This document shows, one piece after another, positions 7,423 to 12,981 of a stretch of DNA of 12,981 nt; the first letter of the stretch is position 1; each line of letters begins with the position of its first letter. This DNA is from Bacteroidales bacterium (GTDB lineage Bacteria > Bacteroidota > Bacteroidia > Bacteroidales > UBA3663): the NCBI GenBank assembly GCA_030526445.1, contig JAUNCV010000010.1, forward strand, positions 11,494 to 24,474, in the 5' to 3' direction. Below the pieces are notes generated by a model that ran no database searches, had not been told where the DNA came from, and saw only the letters and a program-made list of their open reading frames with translations. The translations under genes were made by a program, and so were the position numbers.

Positions 7423-8790
7423 TTATTTTGAGGTCCAACCTGGATACTTGAAGTCATACTTCTCCCATCCTGGTTTAATGCGCACATAGGTTTCTTTCTG
7501 CTTTTCGCGAATAAAGTTTTCAATAATCTTTTCGCGCTGGCTCTCTTCATAGAGATCCTTGATGGTCTGATAATCGTCATAATAAGTAGCCTTATGTGCC
7601 TCAATGCGGTTCTTGAGCTTGATGATAGCTACCTGATCGCGATTGGTCTTAGGGTCTTTCATATTGAAAGGCATGCTCACCTCTCCCACCTTCATGTTTG
7701 CCACCACACGAGCCACTTCGGCTGGCAACTCGTCCATAAACTGGCGAGCGGTACCGGTGCGCTCTGAGGTCATGAGACCCTGACTGTAGCGAGTGTTCTT
7801 GTCCGAAGAAATCCAACGGGCAGCCTCTTCAAAGCTGATCTTTGCCGAATCAATATCCATGCGCACTGAGTCAAGCACATTGCGCGACTCGCTCAACTCC
7901 TTTGCACTCACCTTTGGTGTAAGCAGAATGTGGCGGAAGTTGGCACGGTCACCTCGACGCTCAATGAGCTGGATAATATGGTAGCCAAATTCAGTTTCTA
8001 CAATCTTCGATACCTTGTTGGGGTCGGTAAGTTGAAAGGCTGCTGCCGAAAACTCTGGCACGAAAGCGCCACGGCCCTTGAAACCAAGCTCGCCACCCAA
8101 TGCAGCCGATCCTGGATCCTCAGAATACATCACAGCGAGCATTGAGAACGAGCTCTCGCCCGAAGTAACACGCTGGGTGAAGTCGCGCAGACGGTTCTTG
8201 ATGCCATCGATGGTCTGCTGTGAGATTTTTGGCTGAAGAGCTACAATCTGCACCTCAACCTGTGTGGCAATATATGGGATGCTGTCTTGTGGAAGACGCT
8301 CGTAGAAATGACGCACCTCACTTGGAGTGGCTGCCACATCCTCGGTCAGGAAACGCTGCTCTTCCATCACAATCATCTGGTTCTTGCTCTGTGTGCGCCA
8401 TTCCTGTCTGATCTGAGGAATGGTTTTCTCCATATACTCTTCGAGCTTCTCTTTCGAACCAGCCTGCTGGATGTAGAGGTTCAGCTGCTGCTCAACCTGC
8501 TGTTCAACCTGTTCGTCAGACACCTCGATAGAGTCAAGGATAGCCTGATTGATAAAAAGCTTTTGAATAGCCATCTGCTCTGGAATCAGGCCGTATGGAT
8601 CACCATCCATCTTCTCACCCTGATAAAGCATTCGTTTGCGTTCAGCCTCAACCTCACTACGGAGAATCGCTTCGTCGCCTACGACCCAAATGATTTCGTC
8701 GATTACGTTATCGACCTCTTGTGCCATGCCAACCACTGCAGTCATGAGGGTTGCAACAAAAGCCATAGCACGATACTTCAGATTTTTCAT
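7423..8790 (-). CDS. SurA-like peptidyl-prolyl cis-trans isomerase with two parvulin domains
   Basis: This is a periplasmic foldase or chaperone for outer-membrane proteins. The 455 residues start with a signal peptide (about 1-23, cleavage after GMA). A helical SurA-N-like chaperone part covers about 25-170 and two parvulin domains follow at about 174-277 and 284-395. Domain 1 is clear: YSEDPGSAALGGELGF, GAFVPEFSAAAF, then FGYHIIQL with His271. Its first strand lacks the usual histidine (VEVQIVAL). Domain 2 starts with the usual RHILL (His287) but lacks the second histidine at its end (QVAIIKLKNR). The C-terminus has the charged tail seen in SurA proteins. The start ATG (8790) overlaps the stop of the preceding gene by 4 nt (ATGA), so the two are translationally coupled. 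The family is secure; whether either domain isomerises proline is uncertain. Confidence 0.9.
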   Translation of the reverse strand: MKNLKYRAMAFVATLMTAVVGMAQEVDNVIDEIIWVVGDEAILRSEVEAERKRMLYQGEKMDGDPYGLIPEQMAIQKLFINQAILDSIEVSDEQVEQQVEQQLNLYIQQAGSKEKLEEYMEKTIPQIRQEWRTQSKNQMIVMEEQRFLTEDVAATPSEVRHFYERLPQDSIPYIATQVEVQIVALQPKISQQTIDGIKNRLRDFTQRVTSGESSFSMLAVMYSEDPGSAALGGELGFKGRGAFVPEFSAAAFQLTDPNKVSKIVETEFGYHIIQLIERRGDRANFRHILLTPKVSAKELSESRNVLDSVRMDIDSAKISFEEAARWISSDKNTRYSQGLMTSERTGTARQFMDELPAEVARVVANMKVGEVSMPFNMKDPKTNRDQVAIIKLKNRIEAHKATYYDDYQTIKDLYEESQREKIIENFIREKQKETYVRIKPGWEKYDFKYPGWTSK

Positions 8791-9662
8791 TTATTGTCAG
8801 TTGTATTAATTATCAATTTACCTGTTTCTATTGCGCGTTTACGCATTTCTTTGTGCGACTGCTCAAGATATTCGCGACTTCGTTGGTTCAACAAGGTTTC
8901 ACGAATCTCGGGCATAGCATATTCCAGCGGAGTCTGCTCTCCATCCAGTCTGTAGTCGGTGAGCAGCAGCAGATAGGAGTAATCCTCTTCTTCGAGCACG
9001 GTCACCTGAAGTTTCAGGAACGATGCCGCATCGACCACGGGCACCGGCAAGCGCTTGGCCACAAAATCAAGGGGCTGCCATTGCTCCAGGAATCCGTCAT
9101 AATCCACCGCATGAATCTGCAGATAATGCTCCATGGCATCAATCTCTTCGGTTTCGCCCTCTTGCAGTTTTTTGAGCCATTCACGCAGTTTCTTGTGATG
9201 CGTCTTGGCATCGGGATGAACCTTGATATAAAAGCCCTTTATGATAGGCTCCTTGAGCTTCATTTGCTTGCCATATTGGTTATAGAAGGCTTCACAATCT
9301 TCAAGGCTCAGTTCCTGCTCATGTCGGCGCAACAGTTCTCGGTCATAGGTTTGCGACACCAAAATGCGCTTATACTCCTCAACCTGCTGCATGAGTTCAC
9401 GATAGTTGGCCAAATTGCGCACACCTTGCTGATACACGAGTTCTTCGTCTATCCACCGATCCATATATTCCTGCACGAAAGCTGCACTGTCGGCTCCCGT
9501 TGTGCGAGGAGGCATCACCTCAAGCACTTCGCGAAGTGTGAGGCGGCTTTCGCCCATCTGCACAAGCACGTCGCTACCCAACCCACTCTGGCAGGCAGTG
9601 AGGGTTGAAAGCAGCATGACCATTAGCCACAAAGATATATATTGACAAGTTCTTCTTATCAT
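8787..9662 (-). CDS. SurA-like periplasmic lipoprotein
   Basis: The first gene of the operon encodes 291 residues. MIRR followed by a hydrophobic stretch and the lipobox LTAC (Cys24) marks a lipoprotein signal. The residues after the Cys (QSGLGSD) are not the acidic string used for surface export in Bacteroidetes, so it should face the periplasm. The next part (about 29-130) resembles the SurA N-terminal chaperone region (VLVQMGESRLTLREVLEV, then long charged helices). The C-terminal 80 residues resemble the end of a PPIase (DYRLDGEQTPLEYAMPEIRETLL), but no parvulin histidine is visible, so it may be only a chaperone. The frame is open up to 9701, but 9662 is chosen because the upstream codons fall in the promoter and this start gives a proper signal peptide. 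Confidence 0.85.
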   Translation of the reverse strand: MIRRTCQYISLWLMVMLLSTLTACQSGLGSDVLVQMGESRLTLREVLEVMPPRTTGADSAAFVQEYMDRWIDEELVYQQGVRNLANYRELMQQVEEYKRILVSQTYDRELLRRHEQELSLEDCEAFYNQYGKQMKLKEPIIKGFYIKVHPDAKTHHKKLREWLKKLQEGETEEIDAMEHYLQIHAVDYDGFLEQWQPLDFVAKRLPVPVVDAASFLKLQVTVLEEEDYSYLLLLTDYRLDGEQTPLEYAMPEIRETLLNQRSREYLEQSHKEMRKRAIETGKLIINTTDNK

Positions 9663-9670
9663 AGTGCGCG

Positions 9671-9704
9671 CAAAGATAGTCAAAATAGTCCACACTGACA
9701 AAAA
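9671..9704 (-). promoter_or_regulatory. promoter of the eight-gene minus-strand operon
   Basis: On the minus strand, TTTTTG (9699-9704) is followed after 20 nt by TATCTTTG (9671-9678), an exact match to the Bacteroidetes consensus. Only eight bases separate the -7 box from the ATG at 9662, so the RNA should begin within a few bases of the start codon and be leaderless or nearly so. Confidence 0.85.
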
Positions 9705-9737
9705 TTATAAGGTTTTTTAAGTTTTTTGCACACTAAA

Positions 9738-9769
9738 TTTGGACATTTTTACCTTTCTCCCTATCTTCG
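9738..9769 (+). promoter_or_regulatory. promoter of the nitroreductase-proB unit
   Basis: TTTG (9738-9741) is followed after 20 nt by TATCTTCG (9762-9769), one base from the TAnnTTTG consensus. The expected RNA start at about 9774 leaves a 20-nt leader before the ATG at 9795. It is divergent from the operon promoter at 9671-9704, with 33 bp between the two -33 boxes. Confidence 0.72.
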
Positions 9770-9794
9770 CGAGCGAAATCAACACAGTAAACAC

Positions 9795-10343
9795 ATGAAC
9801 AGTTTCCACGAACTCATCATCAATCGCCGCAGTATTCGCAAATACACAGGCGAAATTCTTGACCCCGAACAGGTGCGTCTCATTCTCGAAGCAGGCCTTA
9901 TGGCTCCTGCAGGTAAGCGTCTCAATCCTTGGCATTTTGTGGTTATCGAAGATCGCGAAACCTTGGTAGCCCTTAGCAAAGCTAAAGCGCAGGGTGCGGG
10001 CCCATTGGCTACGGCTGCCCTCGGCATCTGTCTTTGTGCCGATCCTTCGGTTTCCGACACTTGGGTCGAAGACCTCTCTATTGCCTCTATCCAGATGCAG
10101 CTTCAGTGCACCGATCTTGGCCTTGGTTCTGTATGGATTCAGATGCGCAATCGCTATGACGAGGAGGGCAATGCTGCCACCTACAATGTGCGTCGCATCC
10201 TCAATCTTCCTGATCATTTCGAGGTCCTCAACGTCATCAGCATCGGCCACATTGGCGAAGAGCGCAAACCCTACGACACAGGCAAGCTGCAGTGGGAAAA
10301 GGTGCAGATTTTCTCGCCCGAAAAGAGCGATAACAACGACTGA
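9795..10343 (+). CDS. nitroreductase family FMN-dependent oxidoreductase
   Basis: The 182-residue flavoprotein reduces nitro compounds, quinones or an unknown natural substrate with NAD(P)H; the physiological substrate cannot be read from sequence. Family marks: NRRSIRKYTGE near the N-terminus (phosphate of FMN), APAGKRLNPWHFVV (residues about 37-50, FMN contact region), WVEDLSIASIQMQLQCTDLGLGS (the central helix of the fold), and IGHIGEERKPYD close to the C-terminus (second FMN/backbone region). Length is typical of the small one-domain group. The open frame extends upstream to 9726, but that ATG lies before the -7 box, so the ATG at 9795 is preferred. It is followed by proB after 35 nt in the same direction without a recognisable promoter, so the two are probably co-transcribed; no functional link between them is evident. 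Confidence 0.9.
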   Translation: MNSFHELIINRRSIRKYTGEILDPEQVRLILEAGLMAPAGKRLNPWHFVVIEDRETLVALSKAKAQGAGPLATAALGICLCADPSVSDTWVEDLSIASIQMQLQCTDLGLGSVWIQMRNRYDEEGNAATYNVRRILNLPDHFEVLNVISIGHIGEERKPYDTGKLQWEKVQIFSPEKSDNND

Positions 10344-10378
10344 TTGCTTTTTTCGTCCGGATACAAAAAGTATATAAT

Positions 10379-11173
10379 ATGGAAAAATTCAGAATCACCG
10401 TAAAGGTCGGAAGCAATGTCTTGACCCGCTCCGATGGCACGCTCGATGTGACCCGCATGTCGGCCCTCGTCGATCAGATTGCCACTTTGCACAAGCAAGG
10501 CATCCAAGTCATCTTGGTTTCGTCGGGTGCTGTTGCTTGCGGCCGAAGCATTCTTAAGGGCTTACAGTCTGAGCTCGACGAAGTGAGCCAGCGCCAGCTG
10601 TTCAGTGCCGTGGGACAAGCCAAACTCATCAATAAATATTATGAGTTCTTCAACGAGCACGATATCAAGTGCGGACAGGTTCTCACCACCAAAGAGAGTC
10701 TGAGCACCGATGAGCAGCGACAGAATCAGAAGAACTGTATGGAGACGATGCTTTCTCACGACGTCATTCCTATCGTAAACGAAAACGATACAGTTTCGAT
10801 CACTGAGCTGATGTTTACCGACAATGACGAACTTTCGGGCCTGATGGCACAGATGATGGAGGCCAACCTGCTCGTACTTCTCTCGAACATTGACGGCATT
10901 TATACGGGCAATCCTGCCGACCCTTCGTCCGAACTGATTCGCGTCATTGGTACACAAACCGATGTGTCACAATACATTCAAAGCAGCAAGAGCAGCGCAG
11001 GCCGAGGTGGCATGCAGTCAAAGCACCACACGGCTCGTCAGGTGGCGGCTTCGGGCATCAAAGTGATCATTGCCAATGGCAAGCGCGATAACATCCTGCA
11101 AGACCTGATGCAAGTAACGCCATTGAACGAGGTCATTGTCTCGCCTCAGGTTCCTTGCACCATCTTCAAGTAA
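10379..11173 (+). CDS. proB: glutamate 5-kinase, short form without PUA domain
   Basis: ProB phosphorylates L-glutamate to glutamyl-5-phosphate, the first step of proline synthesis. The 264 residues are one amino-acid-kinase domain. VKVGSN is at 8-13 (ATP phosphate loop), VSSGAVACG at 47-55 (glutamate site), NENDTV at 134-139, FTDNDELS at 146-153, LLSNIDGIYTGNP at 167-179 and GRGGMQSKHHTA at 208-219. The C-terminal PUA domain of E. coli ProB (367 residues) is absent, as in other short bacterial forms. A proA gene, the usual partner, is not next to it within this window. The ATG at 10379 follows an A/T-rich stretch without a Shine-Dalgarno motif. Feedback inhibition by proline is expected from the family, but cannot be seen directly. 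Confidence 0.95.
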   Translation: MEKFRITVKVGSNVLTRSDGTLDVTRMSALVDQIATLHKQGIQVILVSSGAVACGRSILKGLQSELDEVSQRQLFSAVGQAKLINKYYEFFNEHDIKCGQVLTTKESLSTDEQRQNQKNCMETMLSHDVIPIVNENDTVSITELMFTDNDELSGLMAQMMEANLLVLLSNIDGIYTGNPADPSSELIRVIGTQTDVSQYIQSSKSSAGRGGMQSKHHTARQVAASGIKVIIANGKRDNILQDLMQVTPLNEVIVSPQVPCTIFK

Positions 11174-11206
11174 AAAGCCTTTCAGAAAAAACAGAAAGAT
11201 AGACAT

Positions 11207-11248
11207 AAAAAAATCCACACCTTCACTGAAGATGTGGATTTTATTTTT
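11207..11248. terminator. bidirectional terminator between convergent genes
   Basis: The arms 11210-11224 and 11228-11242 pair over 15 positions with one mismatch and a 3-nt loop. The stem is preceded by an A-run (11207-11213) and followed by a T-rich stretch (11239-11248). It can therefore end proB transcription rightwards and the FHA-like gene leftwards. The minus-strand stem replaces the mismatch with a G·T pair and is slightly stronger. Confidence 0.8.
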
Positions 11249-11672
11249 ATGCTTTTATACAAATAGAAACCTGTCCCAATGAGATTGTATCTCCCTCACT
11301 GATTGGCATTCCCCATTCCCCTACTTCATTTCCGTTGAGTAAGGTTGGAACAGCCGGATTACGCTGGAAATACTTAGGTCGTCCCGGACGCACATTGACA
11401 CAACGTCCTGTGCAGCCATTACATGGCACAAGCTTCGGACTGATCAATCCCTTTGGGCATTCTGTTCGATTCTGCCCATGCATCAATTTATAGTTGCCCG
11501 ATGCACCTATAAGCTGACACTGAAATGGATCGACCGTTTCATCTTCAAGAGGAAGTGTATTCCATACATGCTTGCACTTCTGCCCTATGTTGACTACTCC
11601 TGAATAAGATGCCGAAAGCTCATCAAGGTCTACCACTTCGATGCCTGATGGGGCATGAATCTCAAGTTTCAT
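11247..11672 (-). CDS. cysteine-rich protein with a degenerate FHA-like fold, coupled to rubredoxin
   Basis: I do not recognise a named family. The 141 residues start like an FHA domain: a beta-rich start, IGQ (29-31) where FHA has IGR, then LEDETVDPFQCQLIGASGNYKL (about 42-63) where FHA has the S-x-x-H strand pair. The end is LLNGNEVGEWGMPISEGDTISLG (about 111-133), close to the usual FHA C-terminal strands. The binding Arg, Ser and His of FHA are replaced by Gln31, Asp49 and Gln51. Between the strands is an insert with four cysteines, C72-x11-C84-x2-C87-x3-C91, plus C33 and C52 elsewhere: possible zinc or iron-sulphur ligands. No signal peptide. Its ATG shares one base with the rubredoxin stop (TAATG), so it is coupled to that gene. 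FHA resemblance is by eye and may be wrong. Confidence 0.7.
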   Translation of the reverse strand: MKLEIHAPSGIEVVDLDELSASYSGVVNIGQKCKHVWNTLPLEDETVDPFQCQLIGASGNYKLMHGQNRTECPKGLISPKLVPCNGCTGRCVNVRPGRPKYFQRNPAVPTLLNGNEVGEWGMPISEGDTISLGQVSICIKA

Positions 11673-11833
11673 TATTCAGCAGCTGAAAATTGATCCTTGC
11701 CAACTGAGCAGAGTGGGCACTCAAAGTCCTCTGGCAACTCCTCAAATGGAGTACCTGGAGCGATACCTGCCTCTGGAACACCTACTTCTGGATCATACTC
11801 CCAACCACACACGTCACATACATACTTTGCCAT
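11672..11833 (-). CDS. rubredoxin
   Basis: This small redox protein carries one iron bound by four cysteines and passes single electrons, typically in oxygen or peroxide defence in anaerobes. The 53-residue protein reads MAKYVCDVCGWEYDPE at the start and has the two ligand pairs C6-x2-C9 and C39-x2-C42. The second pair has CPLCS where most rubredoxins have CPLCG. The middle, PGTPFEELPEDFECP, is the standard rubredoxin pattern. The length is normal for the family. It is too short for routine gene finders at 60 codons, yet the family is unmistakable. Its stop codon overlaps the start of the FHA-like gene by one base. It is transcribed from the promoter at 11894-11925, with about 55 nt of leader. 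The electron partner is unknown; neither rubrerythrin nor reductase lies in this window. Confidence 0.95.
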   Translation of the reverse strand: MAKYVCDVCGWEYDPEVGVPEAGIAPGTPFEELPEDFECPLCSVGKDQFSAAE

Positions 11834-11848
11834 AATAATATCGTTTTA

Positions 11849-11861
11849 ATTGTTTAACAAT
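11849..11861. promoter_or_regulatory. 13-bp palindrome in the rubredoxin leader
   Basis: ATTGTT and AACAAT (6-bp arms, one central T) lie in the 5' leader, 15 nt before the rubredoxin start codon. It could be an operator half, a small hairpin near the ribosome landing site, or chance, because the DNA is A/T-rich. Confidence 0.3.
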
Positions 11862-11893
11862 AAAGGTCAATAAAAATTTGTTTTTTGATGGTG

Positions 11894-11925
11894 CAAAGAT
11901 GGTAACTATTTTTCATTTACCAAAA
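11894..11925 (-). promoter_or_regulatory. promoter of the rubredoxin operon
   Basis: On the minus strand TTTTG (11921-11925) is followed after 19 nt by CATCTTTG (11894-11901), one base from TAnnTTTG. The RNA should begin near 11888, leaving about 55 nt of leader before the rubredoxin ATG at 11833. Confidence 0.7.
11900..11922. promoter_or_regulatory. possible operator: inverted repeat spanning the rubredoxin promoter
   Basis: TGGTAA (11900-11905) and TTACCA (11917-11922) are a perfect 6-bp inverted repeat with an 11-nt spacer. One arm touches the -7 box and the other the -33 box. A dimeric repressor bound here would block RNA polymerase. No specific regulator can be named. Confidence 0.4.
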
Positions 11926-12007
11926 GAAATTGCGGCATATTTATAGTATTTTTCGGATAAATGTACTCTTTTTATCATTTTCATGCCGAAAATTACCATA
12001 ATTTCAC

Positions 12008-12015
12008 TATTTTTG
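12008..12015 (+). promoter_or_regulatory. -7 box of the AraC-family regulator gene
   Basis: TATTTTTG fits TAnnTTTG and sits 18 nt before the ATG at 12034, giving a leader of about 13 nt. No clear -33 box is found at the right distance (about 11984-11988), so the promoter may need an activator, or be weak. Confidence 0.45.
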
Positions 12016-12033
12016 CATCAAAATTCATTGAAT

Positions 12034-12942
12034 ATGGCTATAGATTTTTCAAGCAAAACCCAACTTACGGTCTGCGAAACTCCCTCTGGAAACGGCTTCA
12101 GGGTAGAGCACATGCCCGATATGCTTACGTATAGCGACATTGACGACTGCTCTGACCACATCCACTCTTTCTACGAAATTCTTTGGTTTCAGGAGGGCGA
12201 AGGCATGCACACCATCGACTTTGTTGAATATGAGGTTCATCCCGGTACCATCTTCTTCATCTCTCCAGGGCAGATACACCATTTCGACAAGAAAGAAGGA
12301 TACAAAGGAATGGCCATAAAGATGTGTACCGACTTTATGCGCGATGAAGAGGGCTCAAACGAGCAGTTTCTCAAGTATAACGTCTTCCACACGTTCGATG
12401 CTGCTCCCTATTTCCGCATCGATAAAGCGACCTCAGACATGCTTGCTGTCATTGCACAAGAGATGGACGAAGAGGCGGCCAATTACAGCGGAGAGTTCGG
12501 CAACATCGAGATCCTGAAATCACTCCTCCGCATCTTTCTCATCAAGACCTTGCGTTACGGCACAGCCGGCACCCCTATGGATGTCAACCACCTGAAGCCT
12601 TCGCACCAGCTGTATATCCGCTTCCGCCAGATGGTCGAGAAGCAGTACAAACAGATGCACACAGTGCAGGATTATGCCGACAAGCTCAATGTAGCGGTGC
12701 GCACGCTCAACAAATGCGTCAACGACTGTGCCAACCGTTCGCCTCTCGCCCTCATCAACGAGCGCTCTTTGCTCGAAGCCAAACGCATGGTGCGCTACAC
12801 CAATATGCTCATCAAGGAGATTGCCATCGATCTGGGTTACGAAGACCCCTCCTATTTTGTCAAGTTCTTCAAGCGCCAGACCGGCTATCTTCCCTCCGAC
12901 TTCCGTGAGCTTGAAGCCGTTTCTCACTGCAAAGTGAGATAA
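12034..12942 (+). CDS. AraC-family transcriptional regulator with N-terminal cupin domain
   Basis: The 302-residue cytosolic regulator has two parts. Residues about 20-120 form a cupin sensor: HIHSFYEILWFQEGEGMHTID, then HPGTIFFISPGQIHHFD. The C-terminal 100 residues hold two helix-turn-helix units of the AraC/XylS type, with VQDYADKLNVAVRTLNKCV as the first and IKEIAIDLGYEDPSYFVKFFKR as the second, the latter matching the AraC signature. The ligand is unknown. The frame extends upstream to an ATG at 11983, but that lies before the -7 box at 12008, so 12034 is preferred. It is divergent from the rubredoxin operon across a 200-bp gap and could regulate it, itself, or genes beyond the right edge; the sequence does not decide. 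It is a complete gene. Confidence 0.92.
   Translation: MAIDFSSKTQLTVCETPSGNGFRVEHMPDMLTYSDIDDCSDHIHSFYEILWFQEGEGMHTIDFVEYEVHPGTIFFISPGQIHHFDKKEGYKGMAIKMCTDFMRDEEGSNEQFLKYNVFHTFDAAPYFRIDKATSDMLAVIAQEMDEEAANYSGEFGNIEILKSLLRIFLIKTLRYGTAGTPMDVNHLKPSHQLYIRFRQMVEKQYKQMHTVQDYADKLNVAVRTLNKCVNDCANRSPLALINERSLLEAKRMVRYTNMLIKEIAIDLGYEDPSYFVKFFKRQTGYLPSDFRELEAVSHCKVR
12922..12939 (+). other. hairpin at the 3' end of the AraC-family gene
   Basis: TCTCACT (12922-12928) pairs perfectly with AGTGAGA (12933-12939) around a GCAA (GNRA) loop. The last codons of the gene lie within it. No T-run follows, so it is not a standard terminator; it may stabilise the RNA end or be part of a processing site. Confidence 0.35.
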
Positions 12943-12951
12943 ACTATATAG

Positions 12952-12981
12952 GTTAAGAAGGTAAGGTGTTAAGAAAGTAAG
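12952..12981 (+). repeat. start of a short tandem repeat, cut by the window edge
   Basis: GTTAAGAAGGTAAG (12952-12965) and GTTAAGAAAGTAAG (12968-12981) are two 14-bp copies with a 16-bp period and one mismatch. The second copy ends at the last base of the window, so the array may continue. Confidence 0.6.

Noticed and set aside
9734..9741. TAAATTTG as a -7 box for the nitroreductase gene.
   Set aside because: It fits TAnnTTTG, but TATCTTCG at 9762-9769 has a -33 box at the ideal distance and lies closer to the start.
1..12981. CRISPR arrays, tRNA or rRNA genes, insertion sequences, phage genes or toxin-antitoxin pairs.
   Set aside because: No repeat-spacer pattern, tRNA cloverleaf, transposase or phage-like protein was seen on either strand.

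Overview
The window looks like a chromosomal segment of a Bacteroidales bacterium, most likely Prevotella or a close relative. The evidence is threefold. Several promoters match the phylum-specific -33/-7 pattern (TTTG, 19-21 nt, TAnnTTTG). Shine-Dalgarno sequences are absent, with A/T-rich DNA before the starts. The gene content is also typical of the order: an OstA-like protein beside SurA-like chaperones and mutL, and an N-acetylmuramoyl-peptide-type NlpC/P60 enzyme with an SH3-like front half. Genus is an inference from overall resemblance, not from a marker gene.

Layout. Positions 1-371 hold no convincing protein gene. They contain a strong promoter (81-111) followed about 120 nt later by a strong intrinsic terminator (231-267), so they probably encode a small RNA of roughly 150 nt. 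Positions 372-9662 are one tightly packed minus-strand run of eight genes: SurA-like lipoprotein, two-domain SurA-like PPIase, OstA-like protein, small membrane protein, mutL, NlpC/P60 peptidase, murF and a histidine phosphatase. Gaps are 51 nt or less, with one ATGA overlap. A consensus promoter sits only a few bases before the first ATG, and a perfect 11-bp hairpin with a T-run closes the run. Positions 9738-11173 run on the plus strand: a promoter, a nitroreductase and a short glutamate 5-kinase (proB).

The segment 11207-11242 is a bidirectional terminator between convergent transcripts. Positions 11247-11833 (minus) form a two-gene operon: a 53-residue rubredoxin translationally coupled (TAATG) to a cysteine-rich protein that resembles an FHA domain but lacks the residues that bind phosphothreonine. 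Divergent from it is an AraC-family regulator with an N-terminal cupin (12034-12942). The window ends inside a short tandem repeat.

How the genes fit together. The long minus-strand operon mixes outer-membrane and periplasmic biogenesis (two SurA-like proteins, the OstA-like protein) with peptidoglycan synthesis and turnover (MurF, NlpC/P60) and DNA mismatch repair (MutL). The most unusual points are the rubredoxin plus cysteine-rich FHA-like pair with a palindrome inside its promoter, the probable small RNA at the left end, the nearly leaderless start of the big operon, and a MutL that keeps a clamp-binding motif but has degenerate endonuclease motifs.
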